Below, piece by piece: positions 29,737 to 43,700 of a stretch of DNA of 64,000 nt. Numbering within the stretch: position 1 is the first letter of the stretch; each line of letters opens with the position of its first letter. The DNA lies in the NCBI GenBank assembly GCA_947247005.1, contig OX365944.1, positions 22,171,501 to 22,235,500 of the forward strand, given 5' to 3'. This stretch comes from Spisula solida (taxonomy: Eukaryota > Mollusca > Bivalvia > Venerida > Mactridae). A program made the position numbers and the translations under genes. The notes under the pieces are model-generated. The model made no database searches, was not told the origin of the DNA, and saw nothing but the letters and a program-made list of their open reading frames with translations.

Positions 29737-30221
29737 TATGCGTATGACATAAACTTAACATAACGTTGAGCTTTGAATGCAAAACAACAAGAATATGAGG
29801 CCAATACAGACAATATGCATTATGTTATAACAGTAAAATAAGCATCAAAATTCAAAAACAGCAATGGTTTGATTAACATAAATTATAACACTTTAAAATC
29901 GTATCTCCCTCACCATCTTGTAATCAAATTACAGACAATTTGAACTGATCCTGTCCTTTATGCATGAATATATTGCAAGGTTCTTGCGTTAAATATATGA
30001 ATTTCCTCAGGCAAATCGTGCGTTATCGGTCATTTAGATTTGTTTTTGTATTGCACCTCGAGAAACCATACAACTGGGGCTAAGATATTAACAATATATC
30101 AGCTGTTAAAAAATTATGCCAATAGAACGTCGAGAATCAGGCGTAATTCTCCGTACTAAACTACCGTAAGCAAGCTCTGAATATAAATGTCAAAGGTTAA
30201 ACCGTTATAATGATACCAGTA

Positions 30222-30425
30222 CTGTCAGGTCTCGAAAGAACGACGTTGTCTGTTCCCAAGTGAAATGTCGTAACGAGTATGTCAGTATACTGAATTGATA
30301 CCAAGAGCAGTTTTGAAGTATTTGTCCCCATAATATGATGTCAGTATAAGAGTTTGTCAGTATATGAGTTTGTCAGTATAAGAGTTTGTCAGTATATCGG
30401 GTGTCATTATATCAAGACCTGACTG
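30222..30425. mobile_element. 204-base TA-flanked inverted-repeat element
   Basis: Left ctgtcaggtctcgaaagaac and right atatcaagacctgactg are inverted, with TA on each side. The interior has four gtttgtcagtata repeats. A relative of the same ends is at 55973-56260. Confidence 0.65.
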
Positions 30426-33359
30426 TATCACCAATATAAACAATGGTATATTGCTTTGAACCAAATTCCGCACATAATGCAATGAGGTCAAAATGAACAA
30501 TTTTACAGTATAACAAAATCAAACATCAACAGAGACCAAAAGGTGGTAAAAACTCACCGGACTATAAATAAAAGCAATATTTCTCATACATCTGACAATA
30601 CAGATTAGTAGGTTTAATGTTCACAGATACACTGGCACATTTACAAATGTAACATTCAACAATATCTACTATTCTAGGTAGGAACAATGTGGTAATGGTT
30701 AACTCCCTTAACTACAGATTGAGAGGTCCCCATTCCAAACTCGCAGATTCGGAAAGAGCTAGGATATCGCACCCAGATTCCTTGTATCAAACATTTGCCT
30801 GTACCTTCAAAGTTGTAGGTTGTTAATTAGGCTGGGAAAAAACTTGATGACCATTTTCTAACGACTTTTGTCAGTGGATCGCAAACATACACAGACATTC
30901 GAATATCTACATTACTATAATAAGGACAAACTATAAAGCAAGTTAATGTTAGCGAGGCATTCACTTAGGACATAGGCGTCCTTGCTATGGGCCGTTTAGA
31001 AAAATGAAAATAAGCCATAACTTAACATTCTGACAACTCCTGTAAAAGGTGGCAGGTTAAACGTAAAATTGAAGTTGATTAGTAACTTATTAGTTATTAT
31101 TGTGTGACAAGGTGTGCAACATGAATGGAATCTATGAATCTTTTACTTTTACTGGTCTGATACATTTGTTTGAACAGGGTAGAGATACCGTAAAATTATA
31201 AGTATTCACCTCAGTTTATTTTTGTTCATTTTGAGGATCACCAAGATTGCGAAAATTAATTCCCCTTGAATAATTTAATTCAATTATCATGTATTGAATT
31301 TTCTTTCAATATTCTAAATCCACAAATTTAAGAAACCACCAAATTGCTACTTTTAAAAAGATCTGCTAAATTTAATACCCGTGATATTAATGATTTTGCA
31401 GTAAGTACTTACAGTTGATGCCCCTTCCTAATGGTGTGGTCATGCAAGTCATAAAACATCAACTTTGTTGTATAAAATGATCAACCAAAAGCTGCACTAA
31501 AGTTTAGGCTGAATATTGCGAGTATCTACAAAATGTGATGTTTCATTTACATGTAAATCAGCAGTCGGGCAGCAGTATCGGGATATGATTGTACATGATT
31601 CAGTGAGAAACACAGAGAAGTTCCAACTATGTGAACAACACAGACATGTTTTAAGTGTACAGTACATGTGAAAAACACGGAGGTGTTCCAGGGTCGTCTT
31701 AAAGAGACGAGTCTAGGCCGAAATGCCAGTCTTAACTACAATTTTGGCCACCTAAAAGCTCTGATCAACAATAAACTTCTTTAAAACTTAAAATGAGCCT
31801 GCTCAGCAAAATCTTACTGGCAACCTTGACAAAAAACAAAACATGAGTTAACAATGCAATTATAACAATTTACATTTACCTGATTTCTCATGAATAAAGG
31901 GAGACGACTCTATCTAATACTTATCAAAATCAACTCTATTTGAGTTATAATGTCACCTGTGTGATAATTTTACACTTTTTATACTGTCACATAAGATTCA
32001 TGTTAACCACCCATGGACTCAATTTTAAATTGTTGTATACTATACACCAAAATTTACAAATACAAGCATTTTTCTCATGATTTTCAAAAATTGCTTTATC
32101 AGTTGATGCATGTTCTTTATTGAAGACTAGACATGTACAGCATAGTAGTGACACTTTAGGGGCGAAACTTGCAAGAACAGTTTGAAGTTAAAAAATTGTT
32201 CATGCATCCCTGAGTTACAATGAGACAAAATAATACCATTATGACGCATCTCAAAGTACAATAGGTCCCACATTTAAACTCAAGGTCACAATCTTCTGAA
32301 GTATCTTAGATCAAAGTTAATATTTTGGCCAAAAATAAGAATTTGCTAAAAAATTAAGAATATGCTCAAAATTAAGAAAATGCTCAAAGTTAAGAATGTT
32401 CTCAAAATTAAGATTTTGCTCATGTAACAGATTTTGAGATCAGTCTCGTATGAAAATAATCTCAATAATATAAGTCAAGATTTAGCAAGGATTGAGATTT
32501 TTCTGGATATTGAGGGGACTGATAATTATAGCGTAGACCAATCTGGTACTTTATATTCACACAATCCAGTATAGAGAACGCTACATAGTGCTACAATATA
32601 CAGGTGGGTTTGTTTGTCAAGTTCTAAACAAATATATATAAGTAATTGTTTTACTTGTTACAAGTACTCTCGAAGGTATATGAGAGTTAACACCAGTCCT
32701 ATGCACATGTAAAGATAGTTCTAGGAAAAAGCCTAGGATGCAAGAACGACAGAACAAAATCCACCCACACAATATCAAAAAAAATTTTGACATTCCTCCA
32801 ACTGATTTTTATGCATTTTTTGTTCCTTCAATTCCTGGAACAGCCCGATTATAAAATATTAAAACAATACATCATGGATAAAATCATTCCAACAGGATAA
32901 ATCATACAAGTATTAGCAAAGTGCACATAATCAAAATTTTTAAAGTTCTCAAAAAATTGTTATAGGACAAATGTTTTTTAGGACAAAATGGTATTAATTA
33001 CTACACAGCCCAGCTGCCTAAGCAAACACCACATATACTAGGCCTAAAATAAGATATTGTTTGTCACCCCTACCAGGACCCATGTTATGTAGGTAGGTTG
33101 GAAAAAATATATCTACTGAAGTAACTCAGAATGACTTTCCCCAATTTCGTACAAAAAGTTCTTTTTTCATTTCCAGTAAGGGGCGATTGTTGCGGGAAAG
33201 AAAGCAAACAATACCTTATATTAGTCCCTATACACATACACACATATTTATACACAAGCATGGATTGAATTATCCATTATAGTTAAATTTCAAATTAAAC
33301 TATTTATAATTACACATGTATATAATTACAAACACTATTCACTTGATTAGTTTCTCATA

Positions 33360-33432
33360 GTTTCTCATAGCCCTCGTGGCGATGGATAACATCAGGAATG
33401 AGGTGTCGAGAGTGATTAATATAAGTTGGAAA
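33360..33432 (+). repeat. SINE 3' module
   Basis: ataacatcaggaatgaggtg followed by tcgagagtgattaatataag, nearly identical to segments at 23212, 56487 and 59226. The tRNA-like head is missing here. Confidence 0.65.
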
Positions 33433-34668
33433 AACTTGTTTCACATCAACATTAAATAAATTATTATAAACTTACTTGTTTATATTACGGGAGTAAGATG
33501 GGTATAGAGTGTGTGTGGTTTGTAATTATATTTTGTTAAACTCGGCTGAAACCCAAATCACTAGATGAGCAAATCCACAAGCTGATGAAACATTTCTGCT
33601 AACTTTTATGATTGTAACTACATTTTAACACAAACAGAACAACCACCTGCCAAAATTCACCAATCTAATAAACATATGTGGAAAATGATCGTAAAATAAT
33701 GTGCATATGAAATAAACTAAGGCCATATGAGGCAAGCTATGGCAAGTCACCCAACATTGCACACAGATCCTTTGACAGATAAAACTTTACTTAACCTAAA
33801 TATGAACATATTCATCAAAAAATATTTGACGAATTTATCATAATTTTCCAGATATATCATCATTTTCGGACATATTCATAAACATTTTCCAACATACTTA
33901 TCGATATAAAATATCAAAAATTTTAATCAAACAAATATCAAGATTCAATCTTGCATTTCTAAGTATAAATATAATATAAACTCCTCATAAATCAAATATT
34001 CAAAGAACAATGAATGTATCACACTTTCACAAAAAGCTTTCTACCTGGCAGTGGTCAAACTAAGCTCCCTAAAATAAAAGTTCAAACTCTCAGAACAATT
34101 ACCTGATTTTTCAATAACACTGGCAGAGCTCTAGTGTGATCCAATGCTAAAAGTTGTTGTCGTATTTCCTTAGAATTTCATTCATTGGCAACATCACACG
34201 TTTTTATGCTACTGTTCACTATGTACAACTTTCAAACCAAAGGTTTTGGTGGCTATAAATAACTGAATATGACCAGCAGTTGGTGTAAACTTGTAACAAG
34301 AAACAGGATAAAAATAGCTGATCAAATATAATAACCATGCTGTAAAAACAATAAAATATGGCTAGTATGAATGTCACTTATAAAAATAATAACGATATAA
34401 AAGTAACAACAGTAAGAACTTCTAAATTCACACAAAAACTTGTTACAAAAACTCGTTACAAAGACTCATTACAAGTAACCTTATACCCCAATAACCCTAA
34501 CAAAGTGTCCCGAATAAATATGCACTTATGTACAACACAGTCTATGTTTCAAACACAGGTACTCTAAATCTAAACTGTTAATCCATCACATTCATGCCCA
34601 TCCCCTGGTTGTCATATCTGTCACATGTTTTTGGTATTCTGGTTTTTGATGTAGAATGACGTCCTCTT

Positions 34669-34767
34669 TTATTTCGGGTCGTCTCCAAAGTTCATTCTAA
34701 TCTGTTCCAGGAACATGAAGGTCAATATAGTATGTGGTCCTAGACGGACAAATGCTGGCATGAAACC
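34669..34767 (-). CDS. SLC25A10: SLC25A10 alternative last exon, distal copy (8b)
   Basis: GFMPAFVRLGPHTILTFMF then LEQIRMNFGDDPK and TAA. Acceptor tttgcag. Closer than 8a to the usual family C-terminus (HTxLTFxFLEQ, NFG). Many silent differences from 8a point to an old duplication. Confidence 0.85.
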   Translation of the reverse strand, partial: GFMPAFVRLGPHTILTFMFLEQIRMNFGDDPK

Positions 34768-37700
34768 CTGCAAATAATAAGACACATGTTGCCATAACAA
34801 CAAATATCATGATATTAAAAAGCATTATTGTCGCAGTGCACATAGTGCAACCCTATCTTGAGCAACTAAGAAGGGTTTTGTCTCGCACAAAGGGCCAGGG
34901 TACTGCTTTATCAAAGCACTTACGGAAATAGTAAACTTACGTTCAATTTCAGATTATCTATACTTTGCTTATAATGATAAAGTGTGGTCAATGGAGCTGC
35001 AATACTTATAATGATTCAGTTAATGAACTCCTACAAACCATATCCGCTATCAAATTGCAGTTGAAAAAGAATTATTAAGAATTTAAATTTGACCGTAACT
35101 TTAAGATTTTCGTAAGTGCTTTTGATAAAACAGTACCCAGAACTCCAGCAAAAATGATCTGACATAAAACTCCTGGCAATACGCTTGGTACCAAATATTC
35201 ATAATGTGAAATTTCATGGACATCAGACCAATAGTCAATAGTTAATGAGAAAGTGTGTATAATTTCGTAAGATCCATCGAGATGTCCAGCACTAAATCAA
35301 TATGTCTTCCCCAACTATATGGGGGAGAAATAAAAACCAAATCACTAACATAATTACAAAAGTTTACCTTGTCATTTTTGACTGGTGGGCTAAACCATTA
35401 GTTACAGATTGGATTAATGAAAGCTATATTATACCAATTATTAATTCTGTACATGTATGGACAATTTAAGTCCAGGCTAGCATGCTCACAAGAAACAATT
35501 ATTTGCTTTAATATAAATACCTTTCTTCTGATACTGGTCATGTAATATACTATAACTTTTAGTTCACAAAAAGTGCAACATTTCTGTGATCATGTTAGAT
35601 AGTAATGTGGGAAATTATGGAATGTCACATGATATATACACAGTGAAGGTGGTCAATGGAAATGTTATACACATATACGCTGGATAAGGTGCACACAAGA
35701 ATAAACAAGTCTTAATCCTTTTTGTGAAAACATGGTCTGGAGCTCACAGAACTTTTAACAATACAAAAACTATTAAAATCTAGATCTATACTGTTTGCTA
35801 GGTAGGAAAGCTTACTTTCAAAGCTCTAACATCTACTAGTTATACGTATGAACATAAAGATTTAACATCAATTACTGACACAAGTCAGGCAACCAAGACT
35901 GAAAGTTTTTATTTCAATATTGTTTAAAGTCTGACTGGTCAACAGTATTTCAGTCATATGGAGACTACCCAGTCACATTATCTTGAAACCAGGCAACCAG
36001 CAGTTACCGGGAACTAATTATGCAGTGTCAAGCAAGAGGGATGTACCAGTATTATTTTTAACGATGTAAGGATGTCATGGAATCATATCCTAGACCTCTC
36101 GCACTCTAGCGGACACTCTACTACTACGCTGTTGAGGCAGTTCTATCTAGCTCTACTACAATATTTCTTGAATAAAAACTTACTTCTATGTATATTTATA
36201 ATACTGTATCGCAGTACACTAATAGTATTATATACTAAGGTCTGCACTATTTGATTATATATAATAAGAAGCCAACAGGGGGGTGTGGGGTAAATATGTG
36301 GGGGGAAATAATAAAACTTATTAACAAGCCATTTAGTTTTTGGGGTCATCTCCAAAATGCATTCTGATCTGTTCTAGGAACATGAATATAAGAATGGTAT
36401 GCGGTCCAAGTCGGACAAACGCTGGCATGAAACCCTGTAATATATGTATATACAATATAAACCCTGTAATATACATGTATACAATATAAACCCTGTAATA
36501 TACATGTATACAATATAAACCCAGTAATATACATGTATACAATATAAACCCAGTAATATACATGTATAAAATATAAACCCAGTAATTACATGTATAAAAT
36601 ATAAACCCTGTAATATACATGTATACAATATAAACCCAGTAATATACATGTATACAATATAAACCCAGTAATATACATGTATACAATATAAACCCAGTAA
36701 TATACATGTATAAAATATAAACCCAGTAATATACATGTATACAATATAAACCCAGTAATATACATGTATACAATATAAACCCAGTAATATACATGTATAC
36801 AATATAAACCCAGTAATATACATGTATACAATATAAACCCTGTAATATACATGTACACAATATAAACTCTGTAATATACATGTAAACAATATAAACCCTG
36901 TAATATACATGTATACAATATAAACCCAGTAATATACATGTATACAATATAAACCCTGTAATATACATGTACACAATATAAAACCTGTAATATACATGTA
37001 TACAATATAAAACCTGTAATATACATGTATACAATATAAACCCAGTAATATACATGTATACAATATAAACCCAGTAATATACATGTATACAATACAAACC
37101 CTGTAATATACATGTATACAATTAAAACCCTGTAAGTTTGTATAATTAGATATTTTAGGGGGCCGTAAATTTCGGGAATTTTGAACTCCACAACTTTAAG
37201 TGTGCAGAAAAATTTGTGTAATTGTTTAAGAAATAAAAATCAGTTCTTGAATTTTGTCGGTGAATAAAACACAGGCAGGAGTTCGGATGCGGAAAAATTA
37301 AATCACGAGTGCGTATTTTTGGACCCCCGACCTTTTTCTTGGAACAGCTCTTACTACGTGGGACGTTCAAAAATAAACAGGATTATTGTCACAAATCCCA
37401 CATGGTTACACGAAATAAATCAAATTATATACCATCAGAAATTGGAATCCTTTTTCTCCATACTTTAGAAATATGAACTGAAACAAATACGCGGTCCGGG
37501 AGTTACAGGTGACTAATTAAGGTCACTAGCGCTGACCCGGCGCACAAAATGACGTCCGCTATTTTAAACAGCGTTAGTGCTTCGCATAGGGCTATGAAAT
37601 ATGATGTTTATAGTGATATAGATTGATGAATACATTCCAGTACAACACTGAGCCACACAAGTAAGGCGTTGGTGAGAATCTCATGTATTTTTCCGGATCT

Positions 37701-40700
37701 TACATCGAATATCTGGGCGAGAATTCGTACTATGAAACGTTGATACTTAGAAAATGTCTCAGTATCTGACGTCACAAACGTTCTAATGATTTCCTATTAC
37801 TTCCCCGTCTTTCAAAGCTAAAGAGTTATCACTAAAGCATTTGTGCCATTCTAAAACTGATTAACGACTCGCAGAAATGTTTCCAAAAGGAAGTTACAGT
37901 AATTTCATACAATTCAGAGGACAAAATCATCTTGCTATTGACAGAACTCTGTGTTTGTCCGTATTTCCTTACGTTCTGGTGACATCACTTTTGCGTCACG
38001 AAGTTGTCACTCTTGGAGTTCAACTTCTGTTTATTTCAGTACCTAACCTCCAAATTTTTGCAGACTTCGTCCAGCATGTAACGTGTAATGATACGGCAAA
38101 GTTTGAAAACAAACTATATGATAGTATTGAAGATACACCCCATTACGTAGTCGCCATTATTGGTAATTGACCGGCTGCGCCGGGTGCGTGTAACCATGGT
38201 TTCAAAATGGACTATTATGAGAGATCGTTATAATGTAACTCGATAAATCAGAAACCGATTTCTCGCAATTAAATTCCGATTTCATATTATGTGATAATAT
38301 TTGTATAACATTGAAAACTGTAGCCATGAGGGCCCCAGTCCTGTTTATTTTTGAACGTCCCACATACAAAGTGAATGTCGCTTAAAAACAGAAATAAAAG
38401 CAGTTAAAAAAAATGTATACCAATCACTTGGTCAACACTTACCTTGAAAAATCCTTGAGGACCATTCTTGCCAATGTCAACAAAACATGCGAGAATATTC
38501 TGCAAGTATAAAATGTTCAACAATTTCACACACCGGTGTAATGGTCAGTTTTACCCCGCCCAGTTTATCCCCCCTCGGTTTGAGGTCATCCACGAAAATA
38601 AACCCCCCACAAATATGAATGATTTTACTGTACCCATATTTCTTGGTTTAAGTAAGGAGGAGGCATCACAAACAAACAGTATGACAGGAATATACTATGT
38701 AAGTCGTACAATCTTACCTTATATGTACCAGGTGGTGCATTCATCATTCTAGTCTTCATCACATCTAATGGCATTGTTAACAATGTTGCTATGGCACCCT
38801 AAAATGTAAGATACATGGAATTATACTATAATGGCATTGTTAACAGGGTTGCTATGGCACCCTGAAATGTAAGATACATAGAATTATACTATAATGGCAT
38901 TGTTAACAGTGTTGCTATGGCACCCTGAAATGTAAGATACATAGAATTATACTATAATGGCATTGTTAACAGTGTTGCTATGGCACCCTGAAATGTAAGA
39001 TACATAGAATTATACTATAATGGCATTGTTAACAGTGTTGCTATGGCACCCTGAAATGTAAGATACATGGAATTATACTATAATGGCATTGTTAACAGGG
39101 TTGCTATGGCACCCTGAAATGTAAGATACATAGAATTATACTATAATGGCATTGTTAACAATGTTGCTATGGCACCCTGAAATGTAAGATACATGGAATT
39201 ATACTATAATGGCATTGTTAACAGGGTTGCTATGGCACCCTGAAATGTAAGATACATAGAATTATACTATAATGGCATTGTTAACAGGGTTGCTATGGCA
39301 CCCTGAAATGTAAGATACATAGAATTATACTATAATGGCATTGTTAACAGGGTTGCTATGGCACCCTGAAATGTAAGATACATGGAATTATACTATAATG
39401 GCATTGTTAACAGGGTTGCTATGGCACCCTGAAATGTAAGATACATAGAATTATACTATAATGGCATTGTTAACAATGTTGCTATGGCACCCTGAAATGT
39501 AAGATACATAGAATTATACTATAATGGCATTGTTAACAATGTTGCTACGGCACCCTGAAATGTAAGATACATGGAATTATACTATAATGGCATTGTTAAC
39601 AGGGTTGCTATGGCACCCTGAAATGTAAGATACATAGAATTATACTATAATGGCATTGTTAACAGGGTTGCTATGGTACCCTGAAATGTAAGATACATAG
39701 AATTATACTATAATGGCATTGTTAACAATGTTGCTATGGCACCCTAAAATGTAAGATACATGGAATTATACTACACCTGAAAAACGTTAACATGGGTGAG
39801 CGCTATGTAGGGCTTTCCATGAGAGGTAATCCATGATTGCCTTCTTTATTTAATTGAACAGGAGGTTAATGAATATAGGTGCTTGGTTGCACTTTGCGTA
39901 GGCTTCAGACCCCTGGAGATGATACATTGAAAATGTGAACCTACTCAACGCTGTCTGCATAGACCTCCAATTTTATCTCTCATCAGACAATTTTCATTGA
40001 AAATAACTTGGGTCTAAAGAATGACCAAGACATAGCCATGGTTCAGTACACTACAGTGGTTCGTATGCAGGATTTTCTTTCATGCTGCAGAAGGTCCTAC
40101 ACTTCCAGGAATATTGGACAACAATGTAGATTTTCCTCCACATGTTGAGAAGTTGCTGGTTCCTTGTGGAAAGGTATGTTAGTACTGGTTTGGATACAGT
40201 CCAGGAAAACTAGTTAGGTGAATCGGCAGCCATATAGAGCTGAAAATTTGTTGAGAAACAATGTTAAACCCGAATAAATATAAAATAAAATGAAAGCACT
40301 TACAGCACAGAAACTTGAGGTAAAATGTAACACTTCATTATCTTTTTTGAACATTGCAGATCCTAATAAAAGTCCTTTAATCTGATCATAGAATGCTAGC
40401 TGTCCTATAGTAACAAGTACAGCACGAGATGTTGCCATGGTAGCACCACTAAATAATTTCACAGGCCCTTCTTGTTTCAATACACGATATAAACCATCTC
40501 CTGCATGTTTATAGCTGAAAACAATAGAAAACTTAAACAGCTTTTGAAACAAACATGAAACTCCAACAAAAGGCCTTAACTCTGACAAAAAATCTTCGGA
40601 CCCGAAATTCTTGACAATATTTACTACTAGGCTTGTTTAATATCAAGTATTCATGCGAAGTTTCATTGTAATCGGACCATTGGTTAAGGAGACAAGCTTC

Positions 40701-43700
40701 GTTACATACACCCATCCATCCAGATAGAGGGCTGTTAAGCATAAAATCAGTATGTCTCCCCCACTATATATGGCAGACATAACAACTGTCAGATACATCA
40801 GAAAAACAGGCCCTTCACGAACATGACCCTTTACAGAAGGTGACCTCATACTTACTTTCTTCTTTGATCAGGAGGTAATTTCACATCATTCTGCATTCTG
40901 AAATAGGAAAACATCTTAAGATTATGTGAAATGTACCGGGTATGTTAGAAAGGATCTAGTCAGTGCTTCCTTCCAAGCAAAGTCTGATTCTCATTTTAAA
41001 AGTGAAGTATCACAAATAAAGTAAATAATGTATTACATATTTAACAATAATATTATAATAGTCAGTTTTAACAACATCTACTTAAGGTACTTGGTATGAC
41101 TCATCTATTTCAATACCTTTATACAGCAGTGTAGGAAAACCTACCTTACATTGAACAGATCTTAACGTAGGAAAGTTTAGTTTAGTTCAGCTTTACTGGT
41201 GTTATTTTAAGGCCCATCAACAGATAATGGTCAAGCAGTGTGCATTTAAAACAAAACAATGTAGGAGAACTACAATCTTACCTAACATTCACCATATCAG
41301 CTGGCGTACCAACAAAACCACCCATTGCACCAGCGCCACCAGCTAACACTACCTTCTCATAAAATGGCATCTGTCTTCCATCCTTAGTTAATGTTTTACG
41401 TCCAACATCATACACAGCAAATCTTGTCATTGAATATGTCAGCTGTAATAACAAGTGTTTATTTATTACATAACCTGCTGTCCAGGAGTGCCGTAAAGCC
41501 GTGCCGTAAATAAATATTTTAATTAGCTTGACGTGACATTAGCCAATCCAATCCATGTATTGATCCTTCAATGACATCAGGATAATATCAACATCACCAT
41601 GATGTCATGCTCATTGTACCGCTGCATTTTTGCTGAAACATATACAGCATACATCATCCTATTAAACTATAATGAGCATTTTCTAAGGTGATCGGATAAA
41701 TAGAATCTTACATTCGTGCTCACTACATACAAGTTTTATTAAACTCATCGACAAAATCAATATGACGCGAGGCTTTGCCGATGCCCTGTCTGAGATTCAA
41801 ACCAGGGACCTCAGGATAGATACAAATGTAGACAAGAGCTCTTACCACTTCTGACTGCTATAGGCCCTATTTTATCATTGACTTTGAATCTCATTCTGGT
41901 AACTACTAAATGGACTTGCCTACCTAGACATTGACAGCTTATTCTTCCATACAAATTTGAAAATAATGTCGATTTTGTCAGTTCCTTGCAGAAGTTAGCA
42001 CCTAATAAGAATACAGTCCAAGAAAACTGGTTGGTCAATTAGAAATACAAATAACTGAAAAAATGTTGAGTAAGAGCGTTTAACCCAAATAAACATAACC
42101 TATTTTTTCAACAATAATAGCAAAAACTCACCTGCCGAAGAACAGAGGCTGAAAGTCCATTATAAAACCCTAACACACCATCAGACTTGAACAGTTGCTT
42201 CGCCATAAAAAATATGCTGACTTGGCCTTGTTGTGTTTGCATGTGTACCTTAAATTAGACGACATGATTTCATCATACACCTGTTACAGTACAGCTTGGT
42301 TGGTAATCACTAAGCATCTCAAGGGAAAACTTAGAATTTTCTTAAAATCTTTAAACTTCCTTAAGTTTATCAGCTAAACTGGAAAATCAAAATCATCAAT
42401 TTTTTACATAACTGTAGTGTAGAAGCTACAATAATCACAAAGAAAACATGAGTTATTCTTCATTTCTCCGGAAATATAATTATAAATGTGCAGCTCAATT
42501 TTTTAACTTTGGTCAAAAGATTTTCCCTTAAAGATGCTTTGTAAATAGTAGCCAGATGGAACACATAAATTTTACGGAACAGATCATAGGCACATACACG
42601 TAAGGTAACCATATAGAGGGGCCATGCCCTCTCTCTCATGCAAAAACCTCTCTTCATCAGAGGTCAGGGAAAGAATAGGCCAGCGAAAAAAAAGACTGCT
42701 ACACCGCTATGCCTGAATGGGAGCCAGGGAGCAAACACCAACAACATAAAAAACAAGATATATCACTGAATGGAATGAATATTCCCAGATATACTGCTTG
42801 ACACCGTAACATTAATTTTGCATCAGATGCGGACAAAATTTATAAGTGTAAACAAATGAAGGGCTGTAACTCCCTTAAAATTGGTCCGACCAGCGTGTGC
42901 CGACAATCTGCACAACTAGACTTGGTAATGACCAGTCATGCAAAGTTTCGTCGAAATCTGACCAATGGTAAGAGAGAAATAGCGCAGACAAAGTTTGCAC
43001 GGACCGACTAACCAACTGACCAACCAACCTAAAGCATGACTCCAATATAGCCCCCATATACTATGAATCTGGGGGTATAAATATACTATGTATCTTGGGG
43101 TATAAAAAGTCTACATTCCCATAAAATAGACAATTTATTTCTTTAATGTAAAAGAGGTCAACAAACTCCAGAATAAATGTACAGGGTGAAACATGTATTC
43201 AGTCAAGAAATTTGTATAAATTTGGTATAGATCAAACTGAATATGGTTGGTCAGCCAAGCATAATTTACATCTACATGGCTATCTGACAATCATAAATGT
43301 ACTATGTAACTATATGATGATCCTGCAGCTGATGTGTACTATGCCTAGCTCATTTGACTTCTAACAGGTTCATTTCCTATTTTAATATGTCTAAGTATAT
43401 ATTAGTGTTCATCCTTACTGTTCTATAGAAATTAGAAACGTAGACAGGAAAATAGGAGATGATAATTCTTAACAATGTTTGTGTTCAATGACACCTTACT
43501 AATTGACATTTAAACTGTCAAATTCAAGGATCTGCAGAAATTCATTAAGAATTGTACAACACACTGTTGTCACACATACATAGAAGCATCGTTAAGATAG
43601 TAATTTAGAGTATTGTATAGTACATCCACATGTAGCAGTGACCCTGTTTCAACCTGACATACAGTATATCTTTCTATGATAAAACAAAGTCAGTATTTAG

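Larger units (their letters stand above)
29706..34668 (-). other. DNA downstream of SLC25A10, no coding gene seen
   Basis: No coding exon recognised on either strand. It may be 3' UTR of SLC25A10 or intergenic DNA. Contains the element at 30222, an 18-base repeat at 32335-32420 (aaattaagaatatgctca) and a SINE tail at 33360. Confidence 0.55.

Noticed and set aside
32280..32525. Third copy of the gatctcc inverted-repeat family
   Set aside because: It shares some tctcaat/aagattttgctc phrases but lacks recognisable inverted ends; treated as a local 18-base tandem repeat.
36333..37121. Long minus-strand open frame of repeated Tyr/Ile/Val units over the 29-base array
   Set aside because: Produced by the minisatellite (29 bases read in all three frames). 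Only the last 33 codons, after the acceptor, are real SLC25A10 coding sequence.
37877..38170. 97-codon frame as a gene of its own
   Set aside because: It lies wholly inside the inverted-repeat element in an intron and has no recognised domain; noted under that element instead.
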